From Pelagibius sp. (GTDB lineage Bacteria > Pseudomonadota > Alphaproteobacteria > Kiloniellales > Kiloniellaceae): DNA of 45,097 nucleotides. The notes beneath the pieces were generated by a model. That model saw only the letters and a program-made list of their open reading frames with translations. It did no database searches and was not told where the DNA came from. Each line of letters starts with the position of its first letter. Within the stretch, counting starts at the first letter, position 1. The stretch spans positions 1 through 45,097 of the forward strand of contig JANQMC010000008.1 of assembly GCA_028280305.1 (NCBI GenBank). Reading direction: 5' to 3'. A program made the position numbers and the translations under genes. This document shows positions 8,355 through 16,054 of the stretch, piece by piece.

Positions 8355-9153
8355 TGTCCCACTCCACCTGCCATGATCCCGGCGCCGCCCCGCGGCAGCG
8401 CAGGAGGTCCAGCCGCCAGCGCGGGCGGCCGATGAAAGTTGCATCCTCTATGTCGTTCGAACGCGCAGCCGTTACCCGCCAGCGGCTGAGGGCGGCGCTG
8501 GCATCGCGCCCGCGGCGGCGCGGCCGGAAGCGGCGGTGCAAGGCAAAAGCCGTCACGCCAGCCCCGTTCTCTAAAGAGGCTTCGGCGGCCAGTTGCAGAC
8601 GCCGCCCGGCGAGGCGGTCAAGCCCTTCGACCTCCCCCACCACGGCGGCGAGGCGGTTGCAGCGCAGCCCCTCCTCCATCGCCCAGAGCAGATCGGGTTC
8701 GGCCTTGGCGCGCACCATGATGAAGCGCCCGGGGTCGAGCCCCAGGGCAACCAGCGCCGGGGGGTAGAGATCGCCCCAACGCGATATCCAGAGGACATGC
8801 TTGGGGGGGACGCTCTGATTGTCCGATGAAAGTCTCCGCAGCCGCGCCAGGAGCGCGAGACAGAAACCGAGGGTCACGCCGTCGTCCCATTCCGCGCGTT
8901 CACCCTCGATCTCATGCAGCGCAGCGAGCGGCAGGCCGCCGCCGGGCAGCGCCTCGTCCAAGGCCGACAGCCCCAGCGGCAGCACCGGGCGCCGGGCCAA
9001 CCCCCGCCCAGCGGATTCGATGCGGCTGATCTGGGCGCGCAGGGCCGCCAGCCCGGCCTGCCGTCCTTCAGCTCTCGACAAAGGCCGCCGGAAAGCCCGG
9101 GGGGTTCCCGAAAGCCCCGAATCCCGGCTCTTTTCGTGCAGAGCAGGTGCCAT
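8203..9153 (-). CDS. imuA: ImuA, RecA-like SOS mutagenesis protein
   Basis: First gene of the mutasome cassette; the 316-residue protein resembles RecA/SulA-type folds and works with ImuB and DnaE2. Family features are LGLSALDEALPGGGLPLAAL followed by HEIEG (about 62-85), WISRWGDLYPPALVALGLDP (about 127-146), and DLLWAMEEGLRC (about 155-166). No complete Walker A GKT/S is present, as is usual for the family. The start at 9153 lies 37 bases from a perfect alphaproteobacterial LexA box, which makes LexA repression and DNA-damage induction likely. The 3' end runs 152 bp into imuB. Confidence 0.9.
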   Translation of the reverse strand: MAPALHEKSRDSGLSGTPRAFRRPLSRAEGRQAGLAALRAQISRIESAGRGLARRPVLPLGLSALDEALPGGGLPLAALHEIEGERAEWDDGVTLGFCLALLARLRRLSSDNQSVPPKHVLWISRWGDLYPPALVALGLDPGRFIMVRAKAEPDLLWAMEEGLRCNRLAAVVGEVEGLDRLAGRRLQLAAEASLENGAGVTAFALHRRFRPRRRGRDASAALSRWRVTAARSNDIEDATFIGRPRWRLDLLRCRGAAPGSWQVEWDNAACGFSLAPALRDGSLATGPLAARPRTIQTQASAGPGAEAELIDFRQAV

Positions 9154-9189
9154 GCGCAGCCTTTCAACCTAGAGGATATGTTCTAATTT

Positions 9190-9204
9190 GTTCTCTTTTT
9201 GTTC
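9190..9204 (-). promoter_or_regulatory. LexA box upstream of imuA
   Basis: GTTC-N7-GTTC with spacer TCTTTTT, matching the direct-repeat LexA site known in Alphaproteobacteria. A third GTTC at 9180-9183 is spaced by 6 and may be incidental. It lies 37 bases upstream of the imuA ATG, so it probably controls the whole SOS cassette. Confidence 0.85.
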
Positions 9205-9385
9205 TACATTCTCCTAGGCAAAGAGTCAAGATTTCGGGAGACTAGGGGACCGTGAACAGTCAACCGCAGCAGCCCAAAACAACGGCCCCTGCCGGCTTGG
9301 AATCGGCCTTTGATCCGGGTATCTGATGATGCTTGGCCGGAACTGCACCGCGCCGTCAGCAACAGCCGACAGGCCGACAACCGAT

Positions 9386-9841
9386 ATGACGCAAACCAAA
9401 GTGATCGACATCCGCTTCGTCGACAGTGAAGATGACATCGCCCTCTGCATACGGCTGAGGCGCGAAGTCTTCATCGCCGAGCAGGGTGTCAGCGAGGAAC
9501 TGGAGATCGACGGCGAAGACGGTGTCAGCGCGCACGTGCTGGCAAGGCTTGACGGCCGCCCTGTCGCCGCGGGCCGGGTTCAATACGCAGGCGGCACGGC
9601 AAAAATTCAGCGGGTCTGTGTCGCCAAGGACTGCCGCGGCAAGGGCCTGGGCGCAGAGCTTATCCGCTTCGTCCTTACCGAGGTTTCAGACAGCCCGAAA
9701 ATTTCAAAAGTACGCCTCGGTGCGCAGATGCAGGCCCTCGCCTTCTACCGGAAGCTCGGCTTCTCGCCTGTCGGCGCGGAATACCTCGATGCCGGTATCC
9801 CCCATCAGACGATGGAAATCGATCTCCGCGGTTCAGCGTGA
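9386..9841 (+). CDS. GNAT family N-acetyltransferase
   Basis: An acetyl-CoA-dependent N-acetyltransferase of 151 residues; substrate unknown. It has the GNAT pattern: RREVFIAEQGVSEELEID (about 25-42), as in YjcF/ElaA-like members, the acetyl-CoA loop VCVAKDCRGKGLGAELIRF (about 73-91, with R/QxxGxG/A), and the late motif AFYRKLGFSPVGAEYLDAGI with PHQTMEI. I chose ATG 9386 because the conserved domain begins right after it; an ATG at 9326 would add 20 unconserved residues. It is a single gene divergent from imuA, and nothing in the neighbourhood indicates the target. Confidence 0.85.
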   Translation: MTQTKVIDIRFVDSEDDIALCIRLRREVFIAEQGVSEELEIDGEDGVSAHVLARLDGRPVAAGRVQYAGGTAKIQRVCVAKDCRGKGLGAELIRFVLTEVSDSPKISKVRLGAQMQALAFYRKLGFSPVGAEYLDAGIPHQTMEIDLRGSA

Positions 9842-9860
9842 CCGCCGCATAAAACTCCGC

Positions 9861-10625
9861 TTACGAAAACAGCAGGCCGCCGTTGATGTCGACGCAGTTG
9901 CCGGTCATGAAGGCGGCCTGGTCGGAGGCCAGGAAGGCGACGAGCTCGGCGCAGTCTTCGGAGGTGCCCTCGCGCTTCAGCGGCGTCGCCTTGGCGACAT
10001 TGGCCCGCACCTCCGGCTTGGTGAAGATGTTGTGGAAGTCGGTGTCGATCATGCCGGGGCAAAGCGCGTTCACCCGAATCCCGGGCGCCAGTTCCTTGGC
10101 CAGGGCGCGGGTCATGGTCATCACCGCCCCTTTGGAAGAGGCATAGGCAACCGCACCCGGGCCGCCGCCGTCACGCCCGGCCTGTGATGCCAGGGCAACG
10201 ATGGAGCCGCCCGCCGACATGCGCGGCACCACAGCCTTCACCATCAGAAACAACGAGGTGGCGTTCAGGGCCATGACCTTGTTCCAGTGGGCAACATCCA
10301 TTTCCTGAACTGTCTTGCGGGCGACAAGGCCGCCGGTCACATGCACCAGGATGTCGATCTTGTCGCCGAAACGGATCTGCGTCTCGGTGACGAGTTCGGC
10401 GACGTCCAGCGGCTGGGTCATATCCCCCTTCAGGGCAAAGGCCTCACCCCCGGCCGACATGATCTCGCCGACGGCGGTTTTCGCTCCCTCGGCGCTGCTG
10501 AAATAGTTGATGGCGACCCGGGCTCCCTGTGCCGCCAGGCGCATCGCGCAGGCGCGGCCGATGTCGCGGCCACCGCCGGTTACGATTGCGGTCTTTCCCT
10601 GAAACGACATCGGGGCGAACTGCAT
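9861..10625 (-). CDS. SDR family NAD(P)-dependent oxidoreductase
   Basis: A classical short-chain dehydrogenase/reductase of 254 residues. It shows the cofactor loop TGGGRDIG (16-23), the structural Asn121, and the catalytic Ser147, Tyr161 and Lys165 (YASSK), plus the C-terminal [10 protein letters not shown] good ribosome site (AGGAGA, 5 bases before ATG) supports the start. It is divergently transcribed from dctP across a 261-base regulatory gap. It therefore probably oxidises the hydroxy compound taken up by that TRAP system, or an early intermediate; the substrate cannot be read from sequence. Confidence 0.92.
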   Translation of the reverse strand: MQFAPMSFQGKTAIVTGGGRDIGRACAMRLAAQGARVAINYFSSAEGAKTAVGEIMSAGGEAFALKGDMTQPLDVAELVTETQIRFGDKIDILVHVTGGLVARKTVQEMDVAHWNKVMALNATSLFLMVKAVVPRMSAGGSIVALASQAGRDGGGPGAVAYASSKGAVMTMTRALAKELAPGIRVNALCPGMIDTDFHNIFTKPEVRANVAKATPLKREGTSEDCAELVAFLASDQAAFMTGNCVDINGGLLFS

Positions 10626-10694
10626 GGGTCTCTCCTAAAAAGCTACTGGTGATTCGCTGGTTGTATTGTTCGTTACAAACGGCGTTAGAATGGT

Positions 10695-10713
10695 GCCGTC
10701 ATCCGATGACGGC
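10695..10713. promoter_or_regulatory. Perfect 8-bp inverted repeat in the SDR-dctP intergenic region
   Basis: GCCGTCAT-CCG-ATGACGGC, a perfect palindrome 70 bases upstream of the SDR start and about 175 bases upstream of dctP. No T-run follows, so a terminator is unlikely. It may be an operator for the divergent promoters. Confidence 0.45.
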
Positions 10714-10761
10714 GCTTATCTGCGCACCGGATGTCAGACCCGGGACGGGCATGAATTCGGC

Positions 10762-10789
10762 TTGTCCGGCAAAATTAGTATGGTAGTAT
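10762..10789 (+). promoter_or_regulatory. Candidate dctP promoter overlapping a GntR-type operator
   Basis: TTGTCC (10762-10767), 16-base spacer, TAGTAT (10784-10789). The spacer and -10 contain GTATGGTAGT (10778-10787), which also occurs upstream of gntR (reverse complement at 14612-14621). The extended site TGGTA-GTA-TGCCA is a near-palindrome. Placement over the -10 fits repression by the GntR protein. This is inference from pattern only. Confidence 0.45.
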
Positions 10790-10886
10790 GCCAGACACTG
10801 TCAAGCAGCAGATGCTTGCGCAGCAAATCATCCAGACCTGCTACGACGATCCCGAAATGCAGGCATTCGAATTGGGAGGAAACTCA

Positions 10887-11885
10887 ATGAAAACAGTGAA
10901 CATCCTGCGCGGTTTCGCCCTGGGCGGCGCCCTCCTGGCGGCGGCGGGCCTGGCCCTGCCCACGGCCTTGGAGGCCAAGGAACTCCGGGGCTGGAACATC
11001 CACGTCCCCGACTATCCTGTTTCCCACGGCATGGAACAGTTCATCGCCGAGGTTGCGGAGAAGACCGACGGCCGCCTCAGCGGCAAGGTCTTCCATGGCG
11101 GCGTGCTGGGCTCCCAACCCGATGCCATCGAGCAGGTCCGCCTCGGCGCGATCGACTTCGCCGTCTTCAGCCTCGGGCCAATGGGCCAGGCTGTGCCGGA
11201 AACCAACGTCGTCTCCCTGCCCTTCATCTTCAAAAGCATCGATCAGATGTACCGCCTGATGGACGGCGCCGCGGGCGAGGCCATCGGCAAGGGCATGGAA
11301 GCCAAGGGCATCGTGGCGCTGGGCTGGTACGACGCCGGCGCCCGCTCGTTCTACAACTCGGTGAAGCCGATCAACAAACCAGAGGACGTCGGCGGCATGA
11401 AAGTGCGGGTCATGAACAACGACCTCTTCGTCGGCATGATCGAATCGATGGGCGGCAACGCAACGCCGATGGCTTTCGCCGAAGTCTATCAATCCCTGAA
11501 GACCGGCGTGGTCGACGGTGCGGAGAACAATCCGCCCTCCTACGAGTCGACCAACCACTTCGAGGTCGCGAAGTACTACTCGATCTCCGAGCACCTGATC
11601 ATTCCGGAATGCCTCTGCATGAGCAAAAAGACCTGGGACGGTCTCTCCGCCGAGGATCAGAAAATCCTCAAAGAGGCCGGACACGCCAGCGCCCTGAAGC
11701 AGCGTGAGCTGTGGCAGGCGCGTGAGCGCAAGAGCATGGATGCCGTCGTTGCCGGCGGCACGGTGGTCAACCAGATCGCCGACAAGGCGCCGTTCCAGAA
11801 TGCGATGGGCGCGGTCTACGATCAGTTCCTGGAGCAGAACCCCGACCTGACGGAACTGGTCAACCTGATCCGCAACGCGGACTGA
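10887..11885 (+). CDS. dctP: TRAP transporter substrate-binding protein DctP
   Basis: Periplasmic binding component of a TRAP transporter, 332 residues. It has a Sec signal peptide (MKTVNILRGFALGGALLAAA, cleavage near ALEA/KEL around residue 30), then the DctP fold with GKVFHGGVLGSQPDAIEQVR, DVGGMKVRVMNNDLFVGM (the conserved Arg that binds carboxylates is in the KVRVM stretch), and EVYQSLKTGVVDGAENN. The start is fixed by GGAGGAA just upstream of ATG 10887 and by the signal peptide; the longer reading from 10788 is unlikely. It is followed by dctQ and dctM. The ligand is probably an organic acid; identity unknown. Confidence 0.93.
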   Translation: MKTVNILRGFALGGALLAAAGLALPTALEAKELRGWNIHVPDYPVSHGMEQFIAEVAEKTDGRLSGKVFHGGVLGSQPDAIEQVRLGAIDFAVFSLGPMGQAVPETNVVSLPFIFKSIDQMYRLMDGAAGEAIGKGMEAKGIVALGWYDAGARSFYNSVKPINKPEDVGGMKVRVMNNDLFVGMIESMGGNATPMAFAEVYQSLKTGVVDGAENNPPSYESTNHFEVAKYYSISEHLIIPECLCMSKKTWDGLSAEDQKILKEAGHASALKQRELWQARERKSMDAVVAGGTVVNQIADKAPFQNAMGAVYDQFLEQNPDLTELVNLIRNAD

Positions 11886-11973
11886 CCTGCTGTAACCTGC
11901 GGACCATACCGGCGGCCCTGCAATGATTGCGGGATCGCCGGTGTGCCGCAGCTTCCGCCAAGGGGTTCATACC

Positions 11974-12534
11974 GTGAAGTCCGTTGCCTCCGTCTGCAAT
12001 GCCACCGACAAGGTACTGACGCTGATCAGGTCCTGCTGCGTCCTGCTCAGCAGCCTTGCCATGGTTGTCCTCATCACGATTTTCGCCTGGCTGGTCTTCG
12101 GCCGCTACGTGCTGAACGAAACACCCACCTGGGTCGAGCAACTCGCCCTGGTGCTGGTCTGCTACATCGCCTTCCTCGGCGCCGCCGCCGGGGTCAAGGA
12201 CAACACCCATCTGGGGGTCTCCTTCATCCGCGAGGCCATGCCGGCGCCGCTGCGCCGCTCCCTGCGCATTCTCGCCGAGGCCGCCATGACCGCCTTCGGC
12301 CTGGTGATGTTCCTGTCCTGCCTGGAACTCGTCGCCTTCGGCTGGGGCACCCTGCTGCCCATGCTGAACATTCCCGAGGGCGTCCGCACCCTGCCCGCGG
12401 CGATCTGCGGCGGCCTGATCTTTCTCTTCGCCGGAGGGCGGACCATCGGCATGGTGCACAAATACTGGATCGGCCGGGACACTGACGAAACGCCGCCGGC
12501 CGAACATCCCTCCAGTAACGCCGGGGCGCACTGA
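11974..12534 (+). CDS. dctQ: TRAP transporter small permease DctQ
   Basis: Four-helix membrane subunit of the TRAP transporter, about 186 residues. Hydrophobic segments appear near 15-40, 53-75, 88-115 and 130-155, with the family motif FGRYVLNETPTWVEQLA and AGVKDNTHLGVSFI. I prefer the GTG start at 11974 because AAGGGG lies 8 bases before it; an ATG at 11923 would add 17 residues without a ribosome site. The stop is two bases before the dctM start, so the two are translated together. Confidence 0.88.
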   Translation: MKSVASVCNATDKVLTLIRSCCVLLSSLAMVVLITIFAWLVFGRYVLNETPTWVEQLALVLVCYIAFLGAAAGVKDNTHLGVSFIREAMPAPLRRSLRILAEAAMTAFGLVMFLSCLELVAFGWGTLLPMLNIPEGVRTLPAAICGGLIFLFAGGRTIGMVHKYWIGRDTDETPPAEHPSSNAGAH

Positions 12535-12536
12535 CC

Positions 12537-13820
12537 GTGGGGCTGGCTCTTCTGCTCGGTCTCTTTGCCTTTTGCATCGTGATCGGCGTTCCGGTGGCCT
12601 TTGCGATGGGGATCGCCGCCGCCGCCGTTTTCTTCTACGAGGGCTTTCCGCTTCTCATCACCTTCCAGCGCATCACCTCCGGCATCACCGTTTTCTCGCT
12701 GCTGGCGATCCCGTTTTTCATCTTCGCCGGCGAGCTGATGCTGCATGGCGGCATCGCCATCCGGCTGGTGCGCTTCGCCTCCGCTCTGGTCGGCCATGTG
12801 CGCGGCGGCCTGGCCTCGGTGAACATCTTCTCCAGCATGCTGTTCGGCGGCATCTCCGGCTCGGCGGTCGCCGACATCTCCGCGCTCGGGTCGATCCTGA
12901 TTCCGGTGATGAAGGAAAAGGGTTACCGCGGCGACTATGCAGTCAACGTCACCGTCACCTCCTCCATCGCTGGTGTGGTGATTCCGCCGAGTCACAACAT
13001 GATCATCTTCACCGTCGCCGCCGGCGGCGGGATTTCGATCTCCAAGCTTTTCATGGCCGGGGTGGTGCCGGGCATTCTGATGTGCCTCTGCCTTGCCATC
13101 GCCGCCTATATCGTCGCATTGCGCCACAACTACCCGGCCGAGGCCTTTCCCGGCTGGCGCGTGGTCGCCCTTGCCGCCGCCACGGCAATTCCCGGCCTCG
13201 TCACCGCCATCATTATCGTCGGCGGCGTTCTCTCCGGCGTTTTCACGGTCACCGAGTCCGGCGCCTTCGGCGCGATCTACGCCCTTGCCCTGACGGTCAT
13301 CGTCTACCGCTCGCTCTCCTGGGAGGCTTTCAAAACCGCCGTCGTCAACTCGGTCAGGACCACCGCCATGGTGATGATCCTGATCGGCTGCGCCAGCGCC
13401 TTCGGCTATCTGCTGGCGCTCTATCAGGTGCCGGAACTGCTCAGCCGCTCGCTGCTGGCGATCTCCGAGAACCCGATCATGATCCTGTTGATGATCAACC
13501 TGATGCTTTTGATGCTGGGCATGATCATGGACATGGCGGCGCTGATCCTGATCTGCACGCCGATCTTCCTGCCCATCGCCAGCGCCATCGGCATGGACCC
13601 GGTTCAGTTCGGAATCATGCTGCTGATGAATCTGGGGCTCGGCCTCTGCACGCCGCCGGTGGGCGCCTGCCTCTTTGTCGGCTGCGCCGTGGGCAAGGTT
13701 CCGATCGAGGAGACACTGAAATCGATCTGGCCGTTCTACCTGGCGATCCTGGCAGCCCTGCTCGCCGTCACCTTCATACCGGCGATCTCCATGACCCTGC
13801 CCGGCCTGGTGAGTCTCTAA
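12537..13820 (+). CDS. dctM: TRAP transporter large permease DctM
   Basis: Twelve-helix ion-coupled transport subunit, 427 residues, normal length. Typical motifs are FFIFAGELMLHGGIA, SSMLFGGISGSAVADISALG (about 98-117), SIAGVVIPPSHNMI, and near the C terminus LGLCTPPVGACLFVGC. It begins with GTG right after the dctQ stop codon. Together with dctP and dctQ it makes a complete TRAP system. It converges with gntR, which probably controls it. Confidence 0.93.
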   Translation: MGLALLLGLFAFCIVIGVPVAFAMGIAAAAVFFYEGFPLLITFQRITSGITVFSLLAIPFFIFAGELMLHGGIAIRLVRFASALVGHVRGGLASVNIFSSMLFGGISGSAVADISALGSILIPVMKEKGYRGDYAVNVTVTSSIAGVVIPPSHNMIIFTVAAGGGISISKLFMAGVVPGILMCLCLAIAAYIVALRHNYPAEAFPGWRVVALAAATAIPGLVTAIIIVGGVLSGVFTVTESGAFGAIYALALTVIVYRSLSWEAFKTAVVNSVRTTAMVMILIGCASAFGYLLALYQVPELLSRSLLAISENPIMILLMINLMLLMLGMIMDMAALILICTPIFLPIASAIGMDPVQFGIMLLMNLGLGLCTPPVGACLFVGCAVGKVPIEETLKSIWPFYLAILAALLAVTFIPAISMTLPGLVSL

Positions 13821-13880
13821 GTCTTAGGCGACTTGCGTCGAAGCGGTTCCGGCCCGGCGCCGAAACTCCAAAACACCAAC

Positions 13881-14570
13881 TTAGTCTTCGAAATAGGCGG
13901 GATGTTGCTTCTCGGCGTAGTCCAGAGTCTCGTTGAGGCGCGACAGGTGCAGCCGGGTGATGGCAATCAAGCCGGCTTCATCACCGGCACTCAGCCGCTC
14001 GAAGATGCCGACATGGTCTTCATAGACCTCTTGTTGCCCCGCCTTGCTCGAAAGCGACAGCATGCAGAGCCGGTCGACATAGAACTTGTTCTCGGCGATT
14101 GTCTTGAAAGCGAAGTCGCAACCCGCCGCCTCACAGATCAGGCGGTGAAACGCATAGTCCAGGTTGTTGAAGCGGTCCGTATCGCCCGCGGCGACGGCGG
14201 CCTTCTGCTGTTTCAGATTGCTCTTAAACCGCTTCTCGTGAGCGGGGTCATAGCGCTCGCAGGCCAGCCGCATGATTTCCGTCTCCACCGCCGTGCGGAT
14301 AAAGCGGCTTTCCAGAATCTCGCTGCGCGAGATGCGGCGCACGATGGTTGCGCGCTGCGGCTGAATGCGCAGAAGCTTCATGTTCCCCAGGCGGATGAAA
14401 GCCTCGCGCACCGGCTGGCGCGAAACATCGAACTTTCGCGCCACCTCCGCCTCCGACAGCTTCGTGCCCGGCGGCAGGTTCAGGGACACGATATCCGCAC
14501 GCAGCTTTTCGAAGATGTCATCGGCGGTGGTGCGCCGCGTCGTCTCAAGGTCCCAGGCTTCTGCACTCAT
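13881..14570 (-). CDS. GntR family transcriptional regulator (FCD/FadR type)
   Basis: A metabolite-responsive repressor, 229 residues. The winged helix lies near 15-80 (LRADIVSLNLPPGTKLSEAE, VSRQPVREAFIRL); the all-helical FCD effector domain follows, with metal-site-type residues in LDYAFHRLI, YEDHVGIF and ITRLHLSRL. I take ATG 14570; a TTG at 14612 would add 14 unconserved residues and run into the proposed operator. It sits convergent to the TRAP operon. The shared 10-mer in front of this gene and of dctP suggests that it represses both. Confidence 0.9.
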   Translation of the reverse strand: MSAEAWDLETTRRTTADDIFEKLRADIVSLNLPPGTKLSEAEVARKFDVSRQPVREAFIRLGNMKLLRIQPQRATIVRRISRSEILESRFIRTAVETEIMRLACERYDPAHEKRFKSNLKQQKAAVAAGDTDRFNNLDYAFHRLICEAAGCDFAFKTIAENKFYVDRLCMLSLSSKAGQQEVYEDHVGIFERLSAGDEAGLIAITRLHLSRLNETLDYAEKQHPAYFED

Positions 14571-14611
14571 GGGGTTTTTGCGTTCATGGTCAATTCCATC
14601 CTTTCCGAACA

Positions 14612-14621
14612 ACTACCATAC
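14612..14621 (-). promoter_or_regulatory. Candidate GntR operator upstream of gntR
   Basis: ACTACCATAC, 42 bases upstream of the gntR ATG; its reverse complement GTATGGTAGT lies over the proposed dctP promoter (10778-10787). Ten identical bases in two promoters of one locus suggest an autoregulated operator. Confidence 0.4.
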
Positions 14622-14728
14622 CAGCTAGATGTACGACCGGAAAGCGCTCGATCCGTGCAGGTGATATCACCCGGCAACGGCCCACCAGCGTTAAGAGGTG
14701 TGGGGCTTATCGGATATCCCGCGCGCCG

Positions 14729-15496
14729 TCACTTCAGCGCTTTTACATAAACCCAGGGAATACTGAAGTAGAATTCTCCGCAGCGTTCGAGTGCCACGAG
14801 ATCGGCAAACCAGCGATCGACATCCAGCTTGGCGATCCCCCTCTGAACTGCCGCCTTGGCGGCGTCCGAGCAGTAGTCGTGCGCAGCGGTTCCCTCGGCG
14901 AAGCTGAAGGCGACAAGCTGCCGTGTCTCGCTTGTCATTTCCCGGAATTCGCTGCCCCGCATCAAGCCAGGGAGCTTCCGACCCATCTCGCCGTCGCTGG
15001 TGTCCATCCAGCCTTGCGTCTCGTCAGCATAAGCGGCAATGACCTGTCGCGTAAGCTCGCTGTCACGGCTGTTCACCATGACACCACCGAAGTCATGGTG
15101 CGCCAGAAGAAGCACGCCGCCCGGCTTCAGCACGCGGTGACATTCGGCGATAAGTCGCGGCTTATCCTCGATACACTCAAGGACGTTCTGGCAGACCAGA
15201 TTATCGAAATCGGCATCGGGAAACGGCAAGACATCTCGGTTAAGATCGATGCCTAAAAGCTCCACCACACTGTCGTGACCTGTCTCGCTCAAAGAACGCC
15301 TTGCCAGCTCCAGGAACTCTTCACTGCTGTCTACACCAACGACCTGTTGAGTAACCAGCGCAGCCTCCCGGAGAGTTCTGCCAATACCGCAACCGACGTC
15401 AAGTACTCGGGACGACGCCTCGACCCCGGCAAGCACTACCAGTTGCCTGTGAAAATCGGCTTGGTCGTAAGGCTGATTTACAGACTCTAGTGCCAT
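14729..15496 (-). CDS. Class I SAM-dependent methyltransferase
   Basis: A 255-residue methyltransferase with a Rossmann core of the Methyltransf_11/25 type. It shows motif I VLDVGCGIGRT (31-41), the acidic residue in VVGVDSSEEF that binds the ribose, DADFDNLVCQNVLECIED (post-I/motif II region), and RVLKPGGVLLLAHHD. The substrate is not evident. It stands alone, with weak upstream signals and no operon partner. The ATG at 15496 gives a natural start shortly before the core. Confidence 0.88.
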   Translation of the reverse strand: MALESVNQPYDQADFHRQLVVLAGVEASSRVLDVGCGIGRTLREAALVTQQVVGVDSSEEFLELARRSLSETGHDSVVELLGIDLNRDVLPFPDADFDNLVCQNVLECIEDKPRLIAECHRVLKPGGVLLLAHHDFGGVMVNSRDSELTRQVIAAYADETQGWMDTSDGEMGRKLPGLMRGSEFREMTSETRQLVAFSFAEGTAAHDYCSDAAKAAVQRGIAKLDVDRWFADLVALERCGEFYFSIPWVYVKALK

Positions 15497-15529
15497 TCCC
15501 TTTTCCAGGTCTCTTCTCAGAACACCACT

Positions 15530-16021
15530 CTACTCCAGCACCGCCACGGCATCGACCTCGAAGAGCATGCCGTCCAGGGCCAGGCGCGGCACCGGCACCA
15601 GGGTCTGGGCCGGCAGCGCCTTGCCAAAGGTTTCCTTCACCTCTCGGGTCATCACCGCCAGCATCGTCGGGTCGTAGTCCACAACGTAGGTGGTGATCAT
15701 CGTCACCTGGTCCGGCTGGGCACCGACGGCATCCAGTGCAAGCCGCAGGTTGGCGTAAGCCTGGCGCAGTTGATGGGCGAAGTTGGGCGAGAGGGCACCA
15801 CTTGCATCCTCCCCGCCCTGACCGGCGATGAAGGCAAGGCGCGAGCCGCCCTTGGCGACCACCGCATGGCTGTAGCCGTTGGGCGCGGGGTCATAGAGTT
15901 CCGCCGGATTGACGATGGCAAGAGACACGCCGCGCTGCTCGGCGGCCGCTGTTGGGGGAAAACTGCTCATGAGAGATAGCACTCCTAAGAGTAAGACGGG
16001 TTTAAGCGACGGCGTCCGCAT
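15530..16021 (-). CDS. RidA family protein with N-terminal signal-like segment
   Basis: RidA/YjgF-type enamine/imine deaminase, 163 residues. The core has AFIAGQGGEDASGAL, QLRQAYANLRLALDAVGAQP and the C-terminal VPVPRLALDGMLFEVDAVAV, whose Arg fits the position of the catalytic Arg. Unusually, the first 27 residues (MRTPSLKPVLLLGVLSLMSS, then FPPTAAA) look like a secretion signal, and a GGAGG lies 9 bases before this ATG. An internal ATG at 15970 (also with GGAG upstream) would give a cytoplasmic form. Which start is used is open. Confidence 0.85.
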   Translation of the reverse strand: MRTPSLKPVLLLGVLSLMSSFPPTAAAEQRGVSLAIVNPAELYDPAPNGYSHAVVAKGGSRLAFIAGQGGEDASGALSPNFAHQLRQAYANLRLALDAVGAQPDQVTMITTYVVDYDPTMLAVMTREVKETFGKALPAQTLVPVPRLALDGMLFEVDAVAVLE

Positions 16022-16054
16022 GGCCGTGAACCTCCACTGTCGTCGGATGTGTTT

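Noticed and set aside
10884..11684. 266-residue minus-strand frame opposite dctP
   Set aside because: Shadow of the dctP codon pattern; His/Asp/Val-rich translation without domain or ribosome site.
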